Below, in pieces: positions 24,201-37,842 of a stretch of 64,000 nt of DNA. Below the pieces are notes generated by a model. It was given only the letters and a program-made list of their open reading frames with translations. It searched no databases and was not told the origin of the DNA. Position numbers and translations under genes: made by a program. Source of the stretch: Larus michahellis (Eukaryota; Chordata; Aves; Charadriiformes; Laridae); contig NC_133914.1 in the NCBI RefSeq assembly GCF_964199755.1, forward strand, positions 2,604,001 through 2,668,000. The letters run 5' to 3'. Positions within the stretch are counted from its first letter, which is position 1. Each line of letters opens with the position of its first letter.

Positions 24201-27200
24201 CACTCATATTTGTGCAACTCTCCTTAGCAATAGGAGGAAGCGCTGTGCTGCACTCGGAGTGGAAGCGGCTCCTGTGTTTTTAAATCTGACACAATATAGA
24301 AATACTTCAGGGCTCCTTCAGAAGAGAAATCGGCACCGCTCTAACGACTGCAATGAGATACTCGGTCCCTCTGGCTTAGTCATTTAGTCCGCAGTTAGCA
24401 ACAAGGTGAATTTTAATTCCAGACCATTTTTTTTCAGTCCTGCTGCTCTTTGTGTGTGTGCTGCTTTTCTAATAACAATGCGAGCCATATGGTGCCTCCA
24501 GCTCTGGGACCGCAGCCATGGGGTAACAGATGCAAAATGGCCCAAGACAATAGATTTAAAAGTTTGCCTTCTCACTTTTGAGGAGTTCGAAGAGCTACCA
24601 AACACAACAACATGAAATATTCAGCAAATTAAACATGGCTGGAGTACATAAAGTCCAGCCCTTCTGGAAATGATTTCTTCTGGGGACCCTTTCTAGGACA
24701 CTTTGGAGGCACAGCTCCAGAAACCACCTCTGCAGGATGCCGAGCAACGGGGGCTGCCCAAGAGCGGCGAAAAGCTCCTTCATGGATCGCCCTGGAGCGG
24801 GGCGAGCAGTGAGGTGGCACCCTGGGCTCCTTCCCTTCCCTGGTTTTGAAATGCCCGGATTCTCTCGCCTTTTCCCACCCAGACGCTGGCCTTGCCTACA
24901 ACACGCAACAGGGCTCTGCAGAGCCCTGCCTTATCCAGGCAGGCAAGTCCCATTTTCCAAGAACTTCCACTGGCTCAAAATAATAGAAACAAGATGAAAA
25001 GAAGGCTTTAGGGATAACTCTTCCAGTTCCTGCAAAGAGCAGAGTCAGTAGAGAACAAGTCAAAACAGTTCCCAGCCCATGTCAACACTCGGCGGAGACC
25101 TCACCGGAGCTTGGCTGGGCCTCCGGCTCCTGCTGGGATGCTGGTCCCGGCACGCTGGTCCCGGCCCGCGTGGCTCACTCTTGCCTGAGGGAAGGGAGGG
25201 GAATTTGGACCCCAGGCCGGCACCTGAGGGCAGCTCTGGAGGGTGCTCTGCTCGGGTTCACTGCGCTCAGTGCACGGCCCGGGCTGTACGGAGCTAATGC
25301 TGCTCATTAGAAAAGACATTAAAACACGAGTTACAAATGACTGCGGAGCTCCACAAATGTCACTTCCATCGAACTGTTATTCATTTATTGATTTGTATTA
25401 AACAAGTAGATAAATACTTAATCTGAGCAGCAACAGCGCTCTCATCATAGAGTGAATTAGTGTTTAAAGTGCGTCTGGCTCATTAGCAGCCTTGCTGCAC
25501 TTTGTCACCGTTGCCAGCACTGCCAGCCAAACCTTTTCATTACCAGCGTCCTCGGCCGAGCCCATCAGCCGAGCTCCCCCAGGCTGCGGCGCCGGGCAGA
25601 GCTGCAGCGCGGCCACTTCTCCCGGCAGCGCCAGCACGGAGGGTCCGGGGGGCACAAAGGCTGGGGGGGACACACACGCAGCCCCCCTGGCCCCACAGCC
25701 AGCAGGGAACGCTGCCAGGCCATGGCCCGCCGTTCGGGGCAGATGCGGAGGGGTTTGGGGGCCGGGGCTAGCCCTGCCTCCCCCGGCGCTGCCATCGGGC
25801 TGGTCACCCTCAGCCCCACGCTGGGTTTTCCCAGCTCTGCCGCCACACGCGCTAGTTATCAGCTGCTGCTGCAGGGCTGGTGGCTTCCACCAGACAGTGG
25901 TGGCTGGTCGCCGCTCCTGCCCAAAGCCGCGCGGCAGTCGTTGCTCCCGAGAGCCAGAAAACGAGAGCGGGAGCAGCCCGACGAGCCGCGGCCATGCTGG
26001 CGCTTCAGCCAGTGAGAAACGCTCAGACCTACAACTTTTTATATTTAAATGATTCGAGAGTCGAGCAAGTTCAGGAGGTGAAGTTGAAACTCCCTCGTGT
26101 CCCCCAAACTCTCTTCTTTTGCGTGTCTTTCCCTCAACTCTCAGCAGCACGATGGCAAAAGCTCCTTGTCACCCACCACAGACCTGGGAAACTCTGGGTG
26201 CACGTGGCCTCATGGGGGTCTCTGCCCCCCATTTTACATTTGGCATGCCGCAAAATTACCTATCTTACGGTTGCTTCATATTTAGCCCCAGGTTGCCAGT
26301 TTATATATAAACAAAGTTATTTTTAAACCCCCTGAGGCCAAGGCACACATTCTTTCAACATTTTTCCTTAAGGAGATAAAATCTTTTTTCTCAGTGTTTT
26401 TCAAATACCATGAAATTCAAATCAATAACTTGAAAATGAAATTGCCCTCGAACTGATTAGAAACAAAAATTAACGTGACCAGACTGCTTCGGCTGAAGGT
26501 GGGAGCAGGGCACTCATAACTGGCCTTTGAAATATTGCCCTGGCCCTTCGTCAGTAATTAGCTGTGACAAAGACAAGACGCCAATAGAAGGAAAGGGCCG
26601 GGTCGCAGCCTTCTTGCTTCGTTTTGTTTTGCAGCTTCTCCTCTCCCCAAGTCCCTGGACGGATTTATGGCCCCTCACCACAGCGGGGCATCTCCACCGG
26701 GGGCTGCGTGGGGACGGGACACCGGGACGGCAGCACCCACTTCCCCTGCGTCACCTCCCTGCTTGTGCCCTCCCGCCCCACCACGGCGCGGCCTGTGCCC
26801 CCGTGTCACCCAGGGGCCACCCCGTCTCCCGGCGTGCATGCGGGGAGTGGGGTTGTGGCCGTATGGGGGTCGCATTTGCTCGCCCAGGCCACGGGCATCC
26901 CCTCGGCAGCGGGTCCTTGTAGGAAGGAAGCCCGGGATGCACCTTTCTGTGGGCTCTTCGGAGACGGAGCAGAGGCACCTGGGCAGGGAGCTGCCGGGAC
27001 AGGGCTTCCACGCTTCTGCCTGCGCGAACCCACCCCTGCGCCCGGGCACAGCGGGCACAGAGCCAGGCGGTTTGGGCCGGGTGGGTGTCAGTCCCCCACC
27101 TGCAATGGAAGCCCCGGGGCCAGCCAGCCCAGGGAGGCTGTGCCGGGGTGCTGGTGCTGCCTGGCTCCCCTGCAGCGGCTCTGCAGACGGATGCCCCGAG

Positions 27201-30200
27201 CGCCCCGAGCCGCTCCCCTACTGCCCCCCCGCTGGACCAAACCCCCTGTGGCACTGGGGGCTGGCACTGGGGGCCACTGATGGAGATGGTGTGGGCACGG
27301 CTCAGGGCTGGCAGAAAGACCACAGTAAGGAGGCAGGAGAATTGTGAGTAGTTTTAAAAGGTAATTAAGACTTTGGACAACTTTCTCATTACAGGTGGGA
27401 ACTAATATTGATAGTGTTCTTCCTGGGCTATTCTCCTGTGAAAGGAATTGCTGCAGAAAAGCAACTGAACAGAATATTAAAAAAAAAATCCATTCTCATC
27501 ATCCCCTTTCACATCCCGTCTCCCTTCCCAGGGCACCTCCTCTCCTCCCTTCACCTATCAACAAACAGTTTGGCTCCAATTACGTAGGCCAAGCGTTAAA
27601 GCCAGGAGCTGCGGGAGCAGGGAGATGGATGGGCGGGATGTTCCTCCGCACCCCGGCGTTGTGTCCCGCCACACGGGGCGGGGAACAGTCTGGGCTGATT
27701 TACTTTAGATTTGAGCTGGGAGTAAATTGGAAGACATGAATCATCTTGACGCCTACGCTCCTGAGATGGATTACCTGGCTTGGCAGCTTGTTCCTCTCTT
27801 TCCACAGGCTTGCTTTTTTGTTCCTGTCAGTGAAAAGTTTCATTTTCCAGACACAGGAGGGTTCCCACTCAATGCCCATGCCCTGGCACGCCTGGGAGCC
27901 CCGTGCCGCTCTCCTGATGGTCCCATGGCCAGGCTGGACCTGCAGCTCCAGCGCCCTCGGGCGATTCCTGGCTGCTGCAGCTCTGCGGGGGACGGGCTGG
28001 GAGCCGGGGACCCCTCCAAACCCGGGCCTATCGCTCCTAAATAGCTTTGGCTGCAATAGTGCTACGTTAGCTCTGTCGCCCACATCAGCACATCCCTTCC
28101 CAAGCTCTTCCTCCTAGGAATCTTGCAAGACGTGGAGCCGAGAGCGGCTCTGTGCAAGGAGAAGCTCCTGCCCGGGGCTGGGCTGCTGCCGCCCCTCGTT
28201 GGCAAGTGACTTCCACCTCCTCCCTTGGTCACTCTTGGAAACCAGAGCTGGAAGCGCAGTAAATAACCCTGCTCCACATTTTATTCACCAGATAGAGGGA
28301 CTCTGTCCCACCGTGATCTCTGCCGTTCCGGCGAAGGGCCGCGCACCTGAGATAAATGCCGGACTCGCTCACTTGCGTGATGCTGCAAGGCAGGACTCAG
28401 TGCCTGCGCTGGCCCAGCAGGGCTAAATCCCTGATTAAACACGTCCAGACACCTTGCCACCTTAAAGCACTTCACCCCACAAATTACGTGCAAAGCAGGC
28501 CAATAAGCCCCATCCCCGTTTTGCAGTGATTGCAGCAATCAGTCCAACTCTGACTTGCTCCCAGGGACTGTAAATCTTGAACTCTGCAGGCACAGCCCCC
28601 AGGTCGATAAGGAGTGATTAGCCTTAATTCCACCTCTTCCCCTCTTTTAAGGCGGTTCATCTGGAGTCCCCCACGGTGACATTGACCGCGCTGCTAATCC
28701 CAGCCCTGCGCAGGAGCCGTGCGGCCGCCCGGGCGATGCCGGCAGCATCACTGCCCTCCTGCTCCCGCTCGGCCACGCTCTTCCTCGCCACCTTTGTCTC
28801 CTTTTTGTCTCCAGCTTAAATAAATTCTGCTGGGACCCTTCTTTTTTCCACCCCCCGCCTTGGTGGGAGGGGATGTAGAAGCAGAGGGAAATCTGGGGAA
28901 GGAGGGAGCATGTTCCTGAAGGCTGTCTGGAGGAGCCTTGCACCTGGAGCTGGTACATTTTGGGAGCCGACCTCTCCCGCAGCATCAGAGCCCTGACTTA
29001 GGAGCTTCCCAGCTCTCTCCTGAAGCTGCCATTCCCAGACATTATCCTTGCCATTCCCCAGTGTTTCTGCCTGGTCTGTGGGGCTCTGAAGCCCATCTGA
29101 GGAATGTGAGGTAGGATGCAGCTTTGTTTGCATTTATTTTTTTAAGGGGTGGTGAATTTTCGAGAGCAGCCTTTCTTCCTCTCCTCCTCTCCGTCCCTTT
29201 CTCCAGCTCCTTTTGAACAAATCATTCCTTTTGCAGAGTCCCGTTGTTTAATTTTGCCGAGTGCTGAGTCTCAACCTCCTGTTAATTGGTTTTGCCCGTC
29301 TTTGTGCATTCCGTTAAATGAGAAAATGCCACACATAAAATTTTAATTTTGAAAGCTGCCTTGTTTGTTTTATATTGAAATTACCCATGCCGCTCCGGCC
29401 TGCAGAAACAGACGCTTTCTCATTTCATTAAAAACTCTTTGTGATGATAAAAAGCAGCAGAAATGAGATAAAAAGTGGTGTTTCCTTAAAGGCACATGAA
29501 AGTGAGAGAGATAAATCCCACGTATTGCAGGGGATGAAATGCAGCGCGAGGCTGCAGCGCGGCGATACGGGGAGGAGGCTGCGCTGGCGGCCGCAGCGCT
29601 GCCACAGCTCCTCTCCCAGGAGGGCACGGGCTCTGCCGCCCACCCCTGCGCCGCTCCCGACCCCCTGCCAAGCACCCAGCAGGACACGTGCGTCACGGCC
29701 CTGTGTCTCCAGCCGTGTCGCCAGCCCTTGCTGTCCCCTTCCTGGCAAGCAGGAGGGCTGGCGAGGGGAGACCTGTCCCTTTGCCCAGGTGTGAGGGCGC
29801 TCGGTGAGCCCTGCCGAGGGCCAGCACCATGAAGCCATCGCCACGAAGCCATCGCCACAGCCTTGTTGGTCCCAAAGCTGCCCTGGTCTTTTACGGGCAA
29901 GGGGGAAATCGGTGCCCAAAGCGAGAAGGGTTGTTTGCTGCTCTGCAGGTGGATACGGGGCAGAGGGACCAGCACCCTTCTCTCCAGCCCTGGTCCCCCA
30001 GCACCCACAGGCTCCTTAACCAGCTGCTCAGGGAGGACCTTCAGCAGGACCAAAGCCCTCAGCAGTCCCAGCCCTGCCGCTCTCTAAGGGCTGCTGGCCA
30101 TGGCAATGCTGCCCATTAATTAAACTTTCTGTCATCACCTGCTCTGCTGTCCCTTGCTCTGGAGTAGATGTTCTGATATAAGGAACTGGAGGAGCAGGGG

Positions 30201-30655
30201 CTGAGGCCACTGGAGGTTCCTGTGCACTGGGAGTTCTTCACTGATCTCTTGGACTTTTAGTGCTCCCATACTTATTCTGCCCAACAGGATCTGGAAAGCA
30301 ATGCAAATGAAGAACAAACTTCCAGCTTCACAGTTGATTGCGTTGCTTCTTTTTTTTTCTTTTTTTCCTTTTTTTCCTCCATCCCTTAACATCAAAGTGA
30401 GTTTTCTTCTTCTGGAGTTTCAATATTCTTTAGCAGTTGCTGAATTGCTCTCCAGCTTTACTGATTTTTTTCCACCCACTGCCATTTTAAAGGTCATTTA
30501 ATTATTATTACAAAGAATTACAGAAAGATAGAGAATTGTCTAAATGCCTTAAGCTGCAACAGGTTATTAGCACGGATTTATTTTTTTTTTTTTTAATATT
30601 TTGTTTAATGGATTAGTGTTTGCGCTTTGTGCTCTGCATAGCTCAGTAGTCTGCC
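21214..30655. other. Intergenic, no gene seen
   Basis: A 9.4-kb stretch without a supported exon or RNA gene. AT-rich, repeat-free islands at 22,150-22,420, 22,540-22,820, 24,070-24,470, 25,310-25,500, 26,240-26,560, 29,140-29,470 and 30,240-30,650 alternate with GC-rich blocks (25,550-26,000, 26,650-27,330 and 29,530-30,080) that hold long but unrecognisable open frames on both strands. T runs lie near 30,350 and 30,580. Confidence 0.5.
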
Positions 30656-31180
30656 GCATCGGGTGATGCTCGGCGGGCGGCGGGGACACCGGGCAGCTCA
30701 GGGCCAGCGCCGGGCTCCGGCGGCAGCAGGACCGGAGAGAGCCCCCCGCCGTCCGCCCCGACCCCCCCCACGCCGTCCGCCCCGTCCCCCCGCCCGCCGC
30801 GGGAGGTGCCCGGGGCTGCAACACCGGGTTCGGGCCTCTAGGTGGGAGCCTGGCAGCGCGAATCCGGCGCTGGAGCCCTCCGGCTCCTCCGGAGCATCCC
30901 ACCCGGAATCCCCCCCGAAGCCCCCGCTGCGGCGGCCGGTTCCCGGGAGCGGCGTCCGGGGAGGGGGGGGGGGGCTGTGGCTGGACATTGGGCTCCCATC
31001 GCCTGCCCGCTCCTTTGGCTCCCGGGCGGCATCCTTAGGGAGCGGGACTGGCCGGGCCGGGTTGGAGACATTCTCTCCGGAATCGTCGTCCCGCACCCTG
31101 CGCCCCCAGCCCGGGCTGCGGCCACCCCCTACCCAGCCCTGCGCTGGGGGCTCGGGGAGGGCTCCCGCAGGACCAGTTGC
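30656..31180. other. CpG-rich patch, possible orphan CpG island
   Basis: GC-rich sequence with many CpG dinucleotides (GGCGGGCGGCGGGG, CGCCGTCCGCCCC, GGCGTCCGGGG) and a G run of about 12 at 30,962. It lies between AT-rich flanks. It resembles a promoter island, but no exon could be tied to it. Open frames exist on both strands (plus 30663-31343, minus 30698-31324), as expected from composition alone. Confidence 0.55.
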
Positions 31181-34100
31181 CCCCGGATCCGCATGGATCA
31201 TTGGTTTGGGAGAAGCCCCAAGCACATGGCTGGGACCGCTGTCGAGGCACGATGCCTCCTTAGGCATTTGGCGGAGGAAGGTGGAATGTTCCAAGCGAGA
31301 AGTTCGAACAGACCACTGGGGCAATATTGTTAATATTTCTTAAGGAGCTGTTGCATGCACGGGTTTTTCCCGTCGTTTCAACAGCACGCTAATGAGCAGA
31401 GTCACTGCTAAAGCAAACCTAAATGTAAGCCGAAAGCCAGTCTGCTACTTTCATGAAAACATGTTTTCTACCAAAATGCAGTTATCGCTGGTAAACAGCC
31501 AACTTCCCACCCCTCGCAGAAACACTGTGCCGAGATCAGGAAGGAAGAGCGGGATGTGCTGCTGTCAAGTCTGCAAACAGGCAGGATAGCAAACCGGGAC
31601 CTGGGAGAGGCACTCCGGATTTATCTTCCGCTCTAAGCAGTCGGAAGTTGCTGGTATTCACTGTACAGAGAATTCAAGTTTAAAAACCAAAGGAAATATT
31701 TCCATTTCTGCACGGAAGATCAGACAGACAAGCCCAGAAATGCAACACGCATTTATCAGCATGGCTGGAAGAGGGCATTAACCAGACCTCAGCCTCTCAA
31801 TAACCTACTCTCTGTGTCATATCGTCCTTTTCATCCCAAGTGCTCATTCCACAAAGCTGGGGATAGTCAATCAGGAAGTTTGGATTAACTTGTAAAACCT
31901 AGTTCAGTCCTCTAGGTGGAAGGCTGAGAAAACAAACCCAGTTTTTAGAAAAGGGGTAGTTTGTCCCAAAGAGCAAAACTAAAAGCGCAATCACTTCTTT
32001 GCCCTCTTTACTTGATGTCAGATGTGAATCAGGCATGTGGGTTGGGAGGACGTTGTCGAAGGCTTGCGAGGGCTTAACTGAAATAGTCTGACAAACAGCC
32101 CTCAGATCCCACACGCTGTTCCTGAATATTGTGTCTCTTCTGCTCCGGCTGCTGTTTTGCAATAAAAGCATCATTCCTTTTGTACGCTGTTGTGTAAAAG
32201 TGGAAAGACAGGCTGGGGCCTGGCCGCACTCTGCCGCTGCGGAACATCAGCAGGAGGGAACGGAGCGGGGCCGGGGCTGGGCAGCGCAGGAGGTGGGGGG
32301 CCCCGAGCAGCGGCAGCAGCATCCCGCGCGTGGTGCCGTGCCGGGGGAGCTCCCCGCGCCCCGGATGCTACAGAAACCCGCAGGTCCCCGGGGCTGCGCC
32401 GGGCTTGGGCTGCTGCAGCTCGGCACCAGCGCGACACTCCTCGCGCTGGGGAAATCCCCAGCCAAAGGTAGCGAAAGCACGGTCTTGCCTCACGGAGACG
32501 GGCTGCTCTAACAGCAGCGTAAGTGGAGGGAGAGGCCAGCCCTGTTTGCACTTTTGCATTGTGTGCATTGCACAACTGCTGCGAGGTGTGTGAAACGTGG
32601 AGCTTTCCTCCCACACCGGGCACCTCGGCCCTTTGTCCGCGCTCGTGGCCGCACGCCAAACCTTGGGAAGGAGCTTTGCCACTGGTCCGTGGGCCAGTTA
32701 AAACCCTCTCTATGGTCAGCCTGAGCAGGTAGGAAAGAACCTGGCGGCCCCTGCCTGCCGGCTGCCACGCTGACACAGCCTGAGTCATATCATATCGGCA
32801 AACGGAGCGGCTGCCACTGACATCATGGGAGGCGCGAGGGGAGAGCTCGGCAGTCTGTTTGTCTTTCTGCCCCCGTGACACACATCCGTCTCGTGGGAGG
32901 ACTTCGAGGCAGCCAGGGCTGTCCCACATTGCGCAGGCAGGCAGGCAGCGGCACAGCCCCCATGGCAACGCGCGGCCCCCGTGTCTGGGGTCCGCGCTGA
33001 CCCCACCGTCCTGGAGAAGGAGGAAATGAGAGTTTCCCGGCGGGCAATGTGTGCTCAGCTCGGTGCCTGTGGAGCCAGGACTTCCCACTCCGTGCAGCTT
33101 TAACAGGAGCCCGGGGGTCACGATGAGCCCACTTAGCACAAGAGGTCCCAAAGCTGCTGTTGAGGAGTTAAACCCTTGGGTTTGTAGACTTCAGCAGGTC
33201 GTAAGGGAAGGACTGGAGATGTCCTTCCCCGACCTCCTGGGTGCCCAAAGCAGACGCTCCAGCCTGGGAACATCTGGAAGTTATTCCCAGAAGGACAGTT
33301 TTCTTCCCTGTAACTCTCCCGCTGCACAGCGGCACCACCAGTGCGTGGAGCAGTTTGGGACTGGGTGCTCTCGGCTGGGGGAGCTGAGGGCCGGGCTGGG
33401 GTGGCCGGCTGTCCCTCCGCTGCTCCCTCCTGCTGCGGGCACCGTGGGCGGCCAGGTGAGAGCACGTCCCCATGGCGCAGGGAGACGTTCCTGCTCTCAG
33501 GGCTGGAAACGCAACAGCAAGCCACAGGGCAGACAGCGCGGGGATGTGTGTCCCTTTGCTCGGGAAGCATTTGGCACTTCTGGTTTTTTGCTACGTGTCT
33601 CCATTCATCCCGGAGACGTGCCTACAATGACTAACAGCTCTGAGCCATGACACTGCACTGTCTCAGTGCCTCTCTGTGAAGCCAGCCTTGGTGACCCGGC
33701 TCGCTCCCGGCCCACGTGCTGAGCTGGGGCCCGATGTCACCACGCGCTCCCCGCTGGAGGCATGCGATGGACACGCTGCCATGAGGCTGCGAGTGGGCAC
33801 CGGGGCTCTGCCTCAGGACCTGCAGGGACCTCAGCCCTGGGCGGTTTGGAAGGTTTGTCCTCTGCCCCGACACGTGCAGGGCACAGGGAAAGAGCGAGGG
33901 GCATCCCCAGGCAGCTCTTCCGGGAGCTGTGCCGTCTCCCTCTGCCTGCCCAGCGCGGAGGCACGGTGAGCTCCACATCTCCTGCCCTGGGCCAGGTCTG
34001 CCCTGGGGGATCCGCTGCCCCTGGAGGGGAAGAGCAGGAGAGGTCCCGGCACTGCTGCCCGGCGCTCGAAGGTCCTGGACGTGCTCTGCTTTCAGCTCCT

Positions 34101-34942
34101 TAGAGCAAGAACTGCCTGCTTCCCAGATGGATGTGGCTTCTCAAGACGTGTTTGCTCAGCAACAGGCATAAATCCTCTGCTCTTCACATTGCTCTGGGTG
34201 GGATAAAATATCCTGTGACTGTCTATTTAAACGTCTTATGTTAATACCATGAAATGTTTGTTCAACTTACAATATTCTTTTAGCTCTGAAGTAGTAAGTG
34301 CTCCCAGGCATGTCAGAGTACAGCAAATCCGTGGCTACAGATGCTGCATCTGAACAAAACTCGGGCTGAGCAGGCAGGGATGTTTCTGGAGAAGGGGACA
34401 GCTGATATTTTCCGGCAGAGGGGGAGTGACTGGGAAGGGCTTAGCAAAACGGTAAATAGCTGCTGTCACAGGCACTTGCGTAACTGCTTGGTTTTCCCCA
34501 TCATTTGTTGGTTGAGTCTGTTGCTTCTCTCTGCTTTTGACTCTGCTGGGCAAACTCAAGGTTACCCAGTAAGCCAGGAGCGCCGCTTCGGAAAGGAGAG
34601 GGTACTACCTAATTGCAAAAGCTCTGAGTACTTCTGTTAAACACTCTGCTGGGACGAGGTGATCACAGCAGGGAGGAATCATCCCAATATTCAGTCACTG
34701 ATGCACCTGGGGCAGGGGCAGTGGGACCGATCCTCCCTGGCTGTGGAGCAGGGATGTGGGGGAATCGCTTCCCCAGGCCCAGGCAAGCCCTTTCCTTGCT
34801 GCCAGGATGGTCCGCGACGGGGTTTCTTGGGATCTCTCCTGACAGCAGCCATGGTTTGTCAGTGGGCAGGTTTACCTTTCACTGAAGGCTTCAGGAGATG
34901 CACGCTGGGCTGCACAGCCCTGGTCGGGGACAGATGGGGACA
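31181..34942. other. Intergenic, no gene seen
   Basis: Unique sequence. 31,320-32,200 is AT-richer. 32,220-32,420 is GC-rich and CpG-bearing. A 326-codon open frame runs on the minus strand from 33,151 to 32,171, but it shows no domain I recognise and starts and ends in unremarkable sequence. No splice-compatible partner was found. Confidence 0.45.
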
Positions 34943-35258
34943 GGCTTACAGGAAGGACGGGGAGGGACTCTGGATCGGGGAGTGTAATGATAGGACGAGG
35001 GGTGACAGTTTCAAACTGAAGGAGGGAAGATTTAGATTGGGTATTAGGAAGAAATTCTTGGCTGTGAGGGTGGTGAGCCCCTGGCCCAGGTTGCCCAGAG
35101 AAGCTGTGGCTGCCCCATCCCTGGAGGGGTTCAAGGCCAGGTTGGACGGGGCTTGGAGCAGCCTGGGCTGGTGGGAGGTGTCCCTGCCCAGGGCAGGGGG
35201 TGGCACTGGGTGGTCTTCAAGGTCCCTTCCAACCCAAACCATTCTGTGATTCTATGAC
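34943..35258 (+). mobile_element. CR1 LINE 3' fragment, older
   Basis: It contains GTAATGATAGGACGAGGGG, the reverse-transcriptase C-terminal segment reading LPREAVAAPSLEGFKARLDG and the 3' UTR, and ends TTCTGTGATTCTATGA. It is closely related to the copy at 20645-21213 (same subfamily) but more strongly 5'-truncated. Confidence 0.9.
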
Positions 35259-37842
35259 TCACTTCACGGCTCCCTGGCAGGGTCCCTGCCCCGCCGTCCC
35301 CAGCTGGGCAGCCCAGACCCAGTGCTGCACCTGGGACAGCCCAGGCAGTGGTAAGGCTTCTGCTGTCTCTGTTGCTTCAACCCTCAACAATAACAGATTT
35401 ACAGTCAAAAAGACCTTGAAAGGATGGCACTTTTCCTTGACGGAAGCACAAGAGAAAAAAAAACAGTCAGGGTGTGCCCGATCCATCTGTCACTGGGGAA
35501 ATAAGCCCATCCTTCTAAACTTAATGCCATCATTCACTAAAACCAAAGGTAGAGATCAAGGCTGCTTACTCGGAGTAGTACCTAAGGCCGTGTCTAGCCA
35601 GATGCACGGGCAGCCGCAGTGACAGCCAACTAAATGACTCTGGCGCAGTCCCTCGGGAGCGTGTGCTCTCCTCCAGAGCAAGCCATCACCTCCAAAACTG
35701 GGTACGCTGCAAGGAACCCTCGGGCTACGCAGGGACTAAGTTACTCTGCAGAGTGCTTACGAGGATCTCCTTAGAAGCCAGGAAATAAGTTCCACGAGAA
35801 CATATTTCAGAGAAAAGACAGCCTATTTGTCTGCAGCTGCAAAGGAATCCCATACTTGTGGATGAAGACGGCGCTGAGAAGACAGCTAGCAATGTGACGA
35901 GTACTGTGGGCATATGGGCTCAGAACGCGAGTCAGTAAGTTCTGCAAATCCTTGTTTAGCTTCTCCCCTAGCCCTCCCTTGCTATGTTTTGCTTTTTCCT
36001 GAGAAGACTTGAGCTACTTTTCCTCCTCTTGCATCCCCGTGGCACGTAGCAGCAGGGCTGGGAGGCCGGGAGCTCTCTCCCGATGCGTGTGCACAGGAGC
36101 ACGAGGGGAGTGACCTTCCCACCGCTGCCTCCGCTGGACGCGCTTCCCAACGTGTCGCCTGATGGGTTCTCACTCTGGCAACCAGCGATGCTGCTGCTAT
36201 CAGTGACGTCTTTATTGAGGCAAGCAAGGGAAGCAGATGGTGTCTCAGTCAGCATCTCCATAAACGCGAGTGGTTGCGGCTATAAAAGCCAACTGCTCTG
36301 GAGGGATGTTGCTAAGCTTTCCTTCCAGCATTACTGCTCGGCTTTCCTCCTGAGGCACGGTGACCCTCTTCCAAAGAGAGGGCATAAATCATCACTTGTT
36401 TTTGCCTTTAATTCCTGGATGTGCTGAGTACTGCACAATAAATTATACTGCTCACTGTAAAAGAAAATTCAGATGCAGCTCTGCCAGCCTTTTGAAACCC
36501 CGTGTTGCAGGTGATGGGAGGATTCAGTTAATCATCCTGATATTGCCCACATCGCCCAGGGGCACGCTGGTAAATGCGGTGAGATGAGCCATTAGGTCAC
36601 TCGGCAGATGAGCGGGGGATTTGGGAGCACACAGACCCCAAGGCAGCCAGCCCCGTCCCCTCCCAGGGAGGCCACAGCCCCGAGCTCAGGCTCTGAGCAG
36701 GTACAGGTGTACCTCACCGCTCGGGGCTTGTCTACACAGGACTCTTAAGAAAGTTAAATTGAAGTAACTAAATCCAAAGTGGATTAAAGAGCATTAAAAT
36801 TCTGCACGAAACTCTCATTCAGAATTAAAGCGGCCTTAATTCAGTTTAATTTACTCCCAAATGCTACTAAATAAGGCCATTTAAATTGTCCTCAATTAGC
36901 ATAAGTGGTCCCATATAGGCATTTAGACATGCGGTTTAATTAGCCCATTTTTAAAAGCGAGATCCTCCTTGAGCTTCCGCGGGTAGGCAAGCCAGGTCCG
37001 CGGCCACTCTGCTGACACGGCTGCTGATTGAGGCTGGTTAGCCAGAATTCGGTAGCGTTAGCATCAAGGAACTGGCACGAGACCAGCTTCTTCCCCGCCA
37101 GCAGATAATAAGATCCTTGAATGACACCTATTTTGACTGCGTTAAATGTACGAGTGGGAGATGAAAGGCTTTGCCAGAGGACGAGCTCTTCCTTTAAAAT
37201 TGGGGACAAGGGAGTGGTAATCCCTAGAAAAATCCCTAGAAAAATGTGATGTCAGGGTTTTACAAGACTTGCTCATGAGCAAGGACCCAGACTGGAGAAA
37301 AGCTTACGCTGAGTCAGCGGAGACCTGGAAGGAGACGGATGACTGGGAAGGACTGAGCCCATCCCCGAGATGGGGCTCCCACTATCACAGACTGTCACCT
37401 GTCACCCCCACTGTCACCACTGCCCCAGATGCTTTTGTTGTTTTTTTGCTTTCTAGAAGCCCCGATTCAGAAAGAAAACCCTTCAGCAGGAGGAGACACG
37501 CTGCTGGCTGCCCCTGACCCCCCTCCTGTCGCGGCTGGGCACATGTTGGGGTCCAGCGTCTGGCCTCGCCTGCCCTCCCCCTCGCGCTCACAAGTTCCTC
37601 CTCAGGAAGGCCCCGTGCATGCGTGCGCTGCTGCCGAGGGGATTTCCACCGCTTTCCTGTGGGCGCAGCCATGTCGCAGCGGGGACGAGCACCACTCGGC
37701 AGCCCGGCAGTGCCAGCAGACAGCCCGGCCTGACGCAGAGAGGGGATGATGCGACTGCTGGCACGGCGCTGCCTCCTGCTCAGCCCCACCGCCCCCCAGC
37801 CCAGCCCCCCCAGCGATGCCCCGCCGGGCATCCCAGACCAAG
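35259..37842. other. Intergenic; AT-rich island 36,740-36,960
   Basis: No gene was seen. 36,740-36,960 is AT-rich, unique and full of TTAAT, TTTAATTAG and TTAAATTG cores, a strong candidate for a conserved non-coding element. A CRE and TATA pair at 36,204-36,288 is listed separately. A short duplicated AATCCCTAGAAA lies near 37,220. Confidence 0.5.
36204..36288 (+). promoter_or_regulatory. Candidate promoter: CRE-like site plus TATA box
   Basis: TGACGTC at 36,204 is followed 71 bp downstream by GGCTATAAAAGCC (TATAAAA at 36,281-36,287), a near-consensus TATA box. It is about 4.9 kb upstream of the ZC3H12A promoter. No exon downstream was recognised, so this could be an unannotated transcript's promoter, part of an enhancer, or chance. 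Confidence 0.3.

Noticed and set aside
25464-26150. 228-codon minus-strand frame
   Set aside because: It is GC-rich with several competing frames on both strands, has no recognised domain, and ends in AT-rich sequence without a matching splice site.
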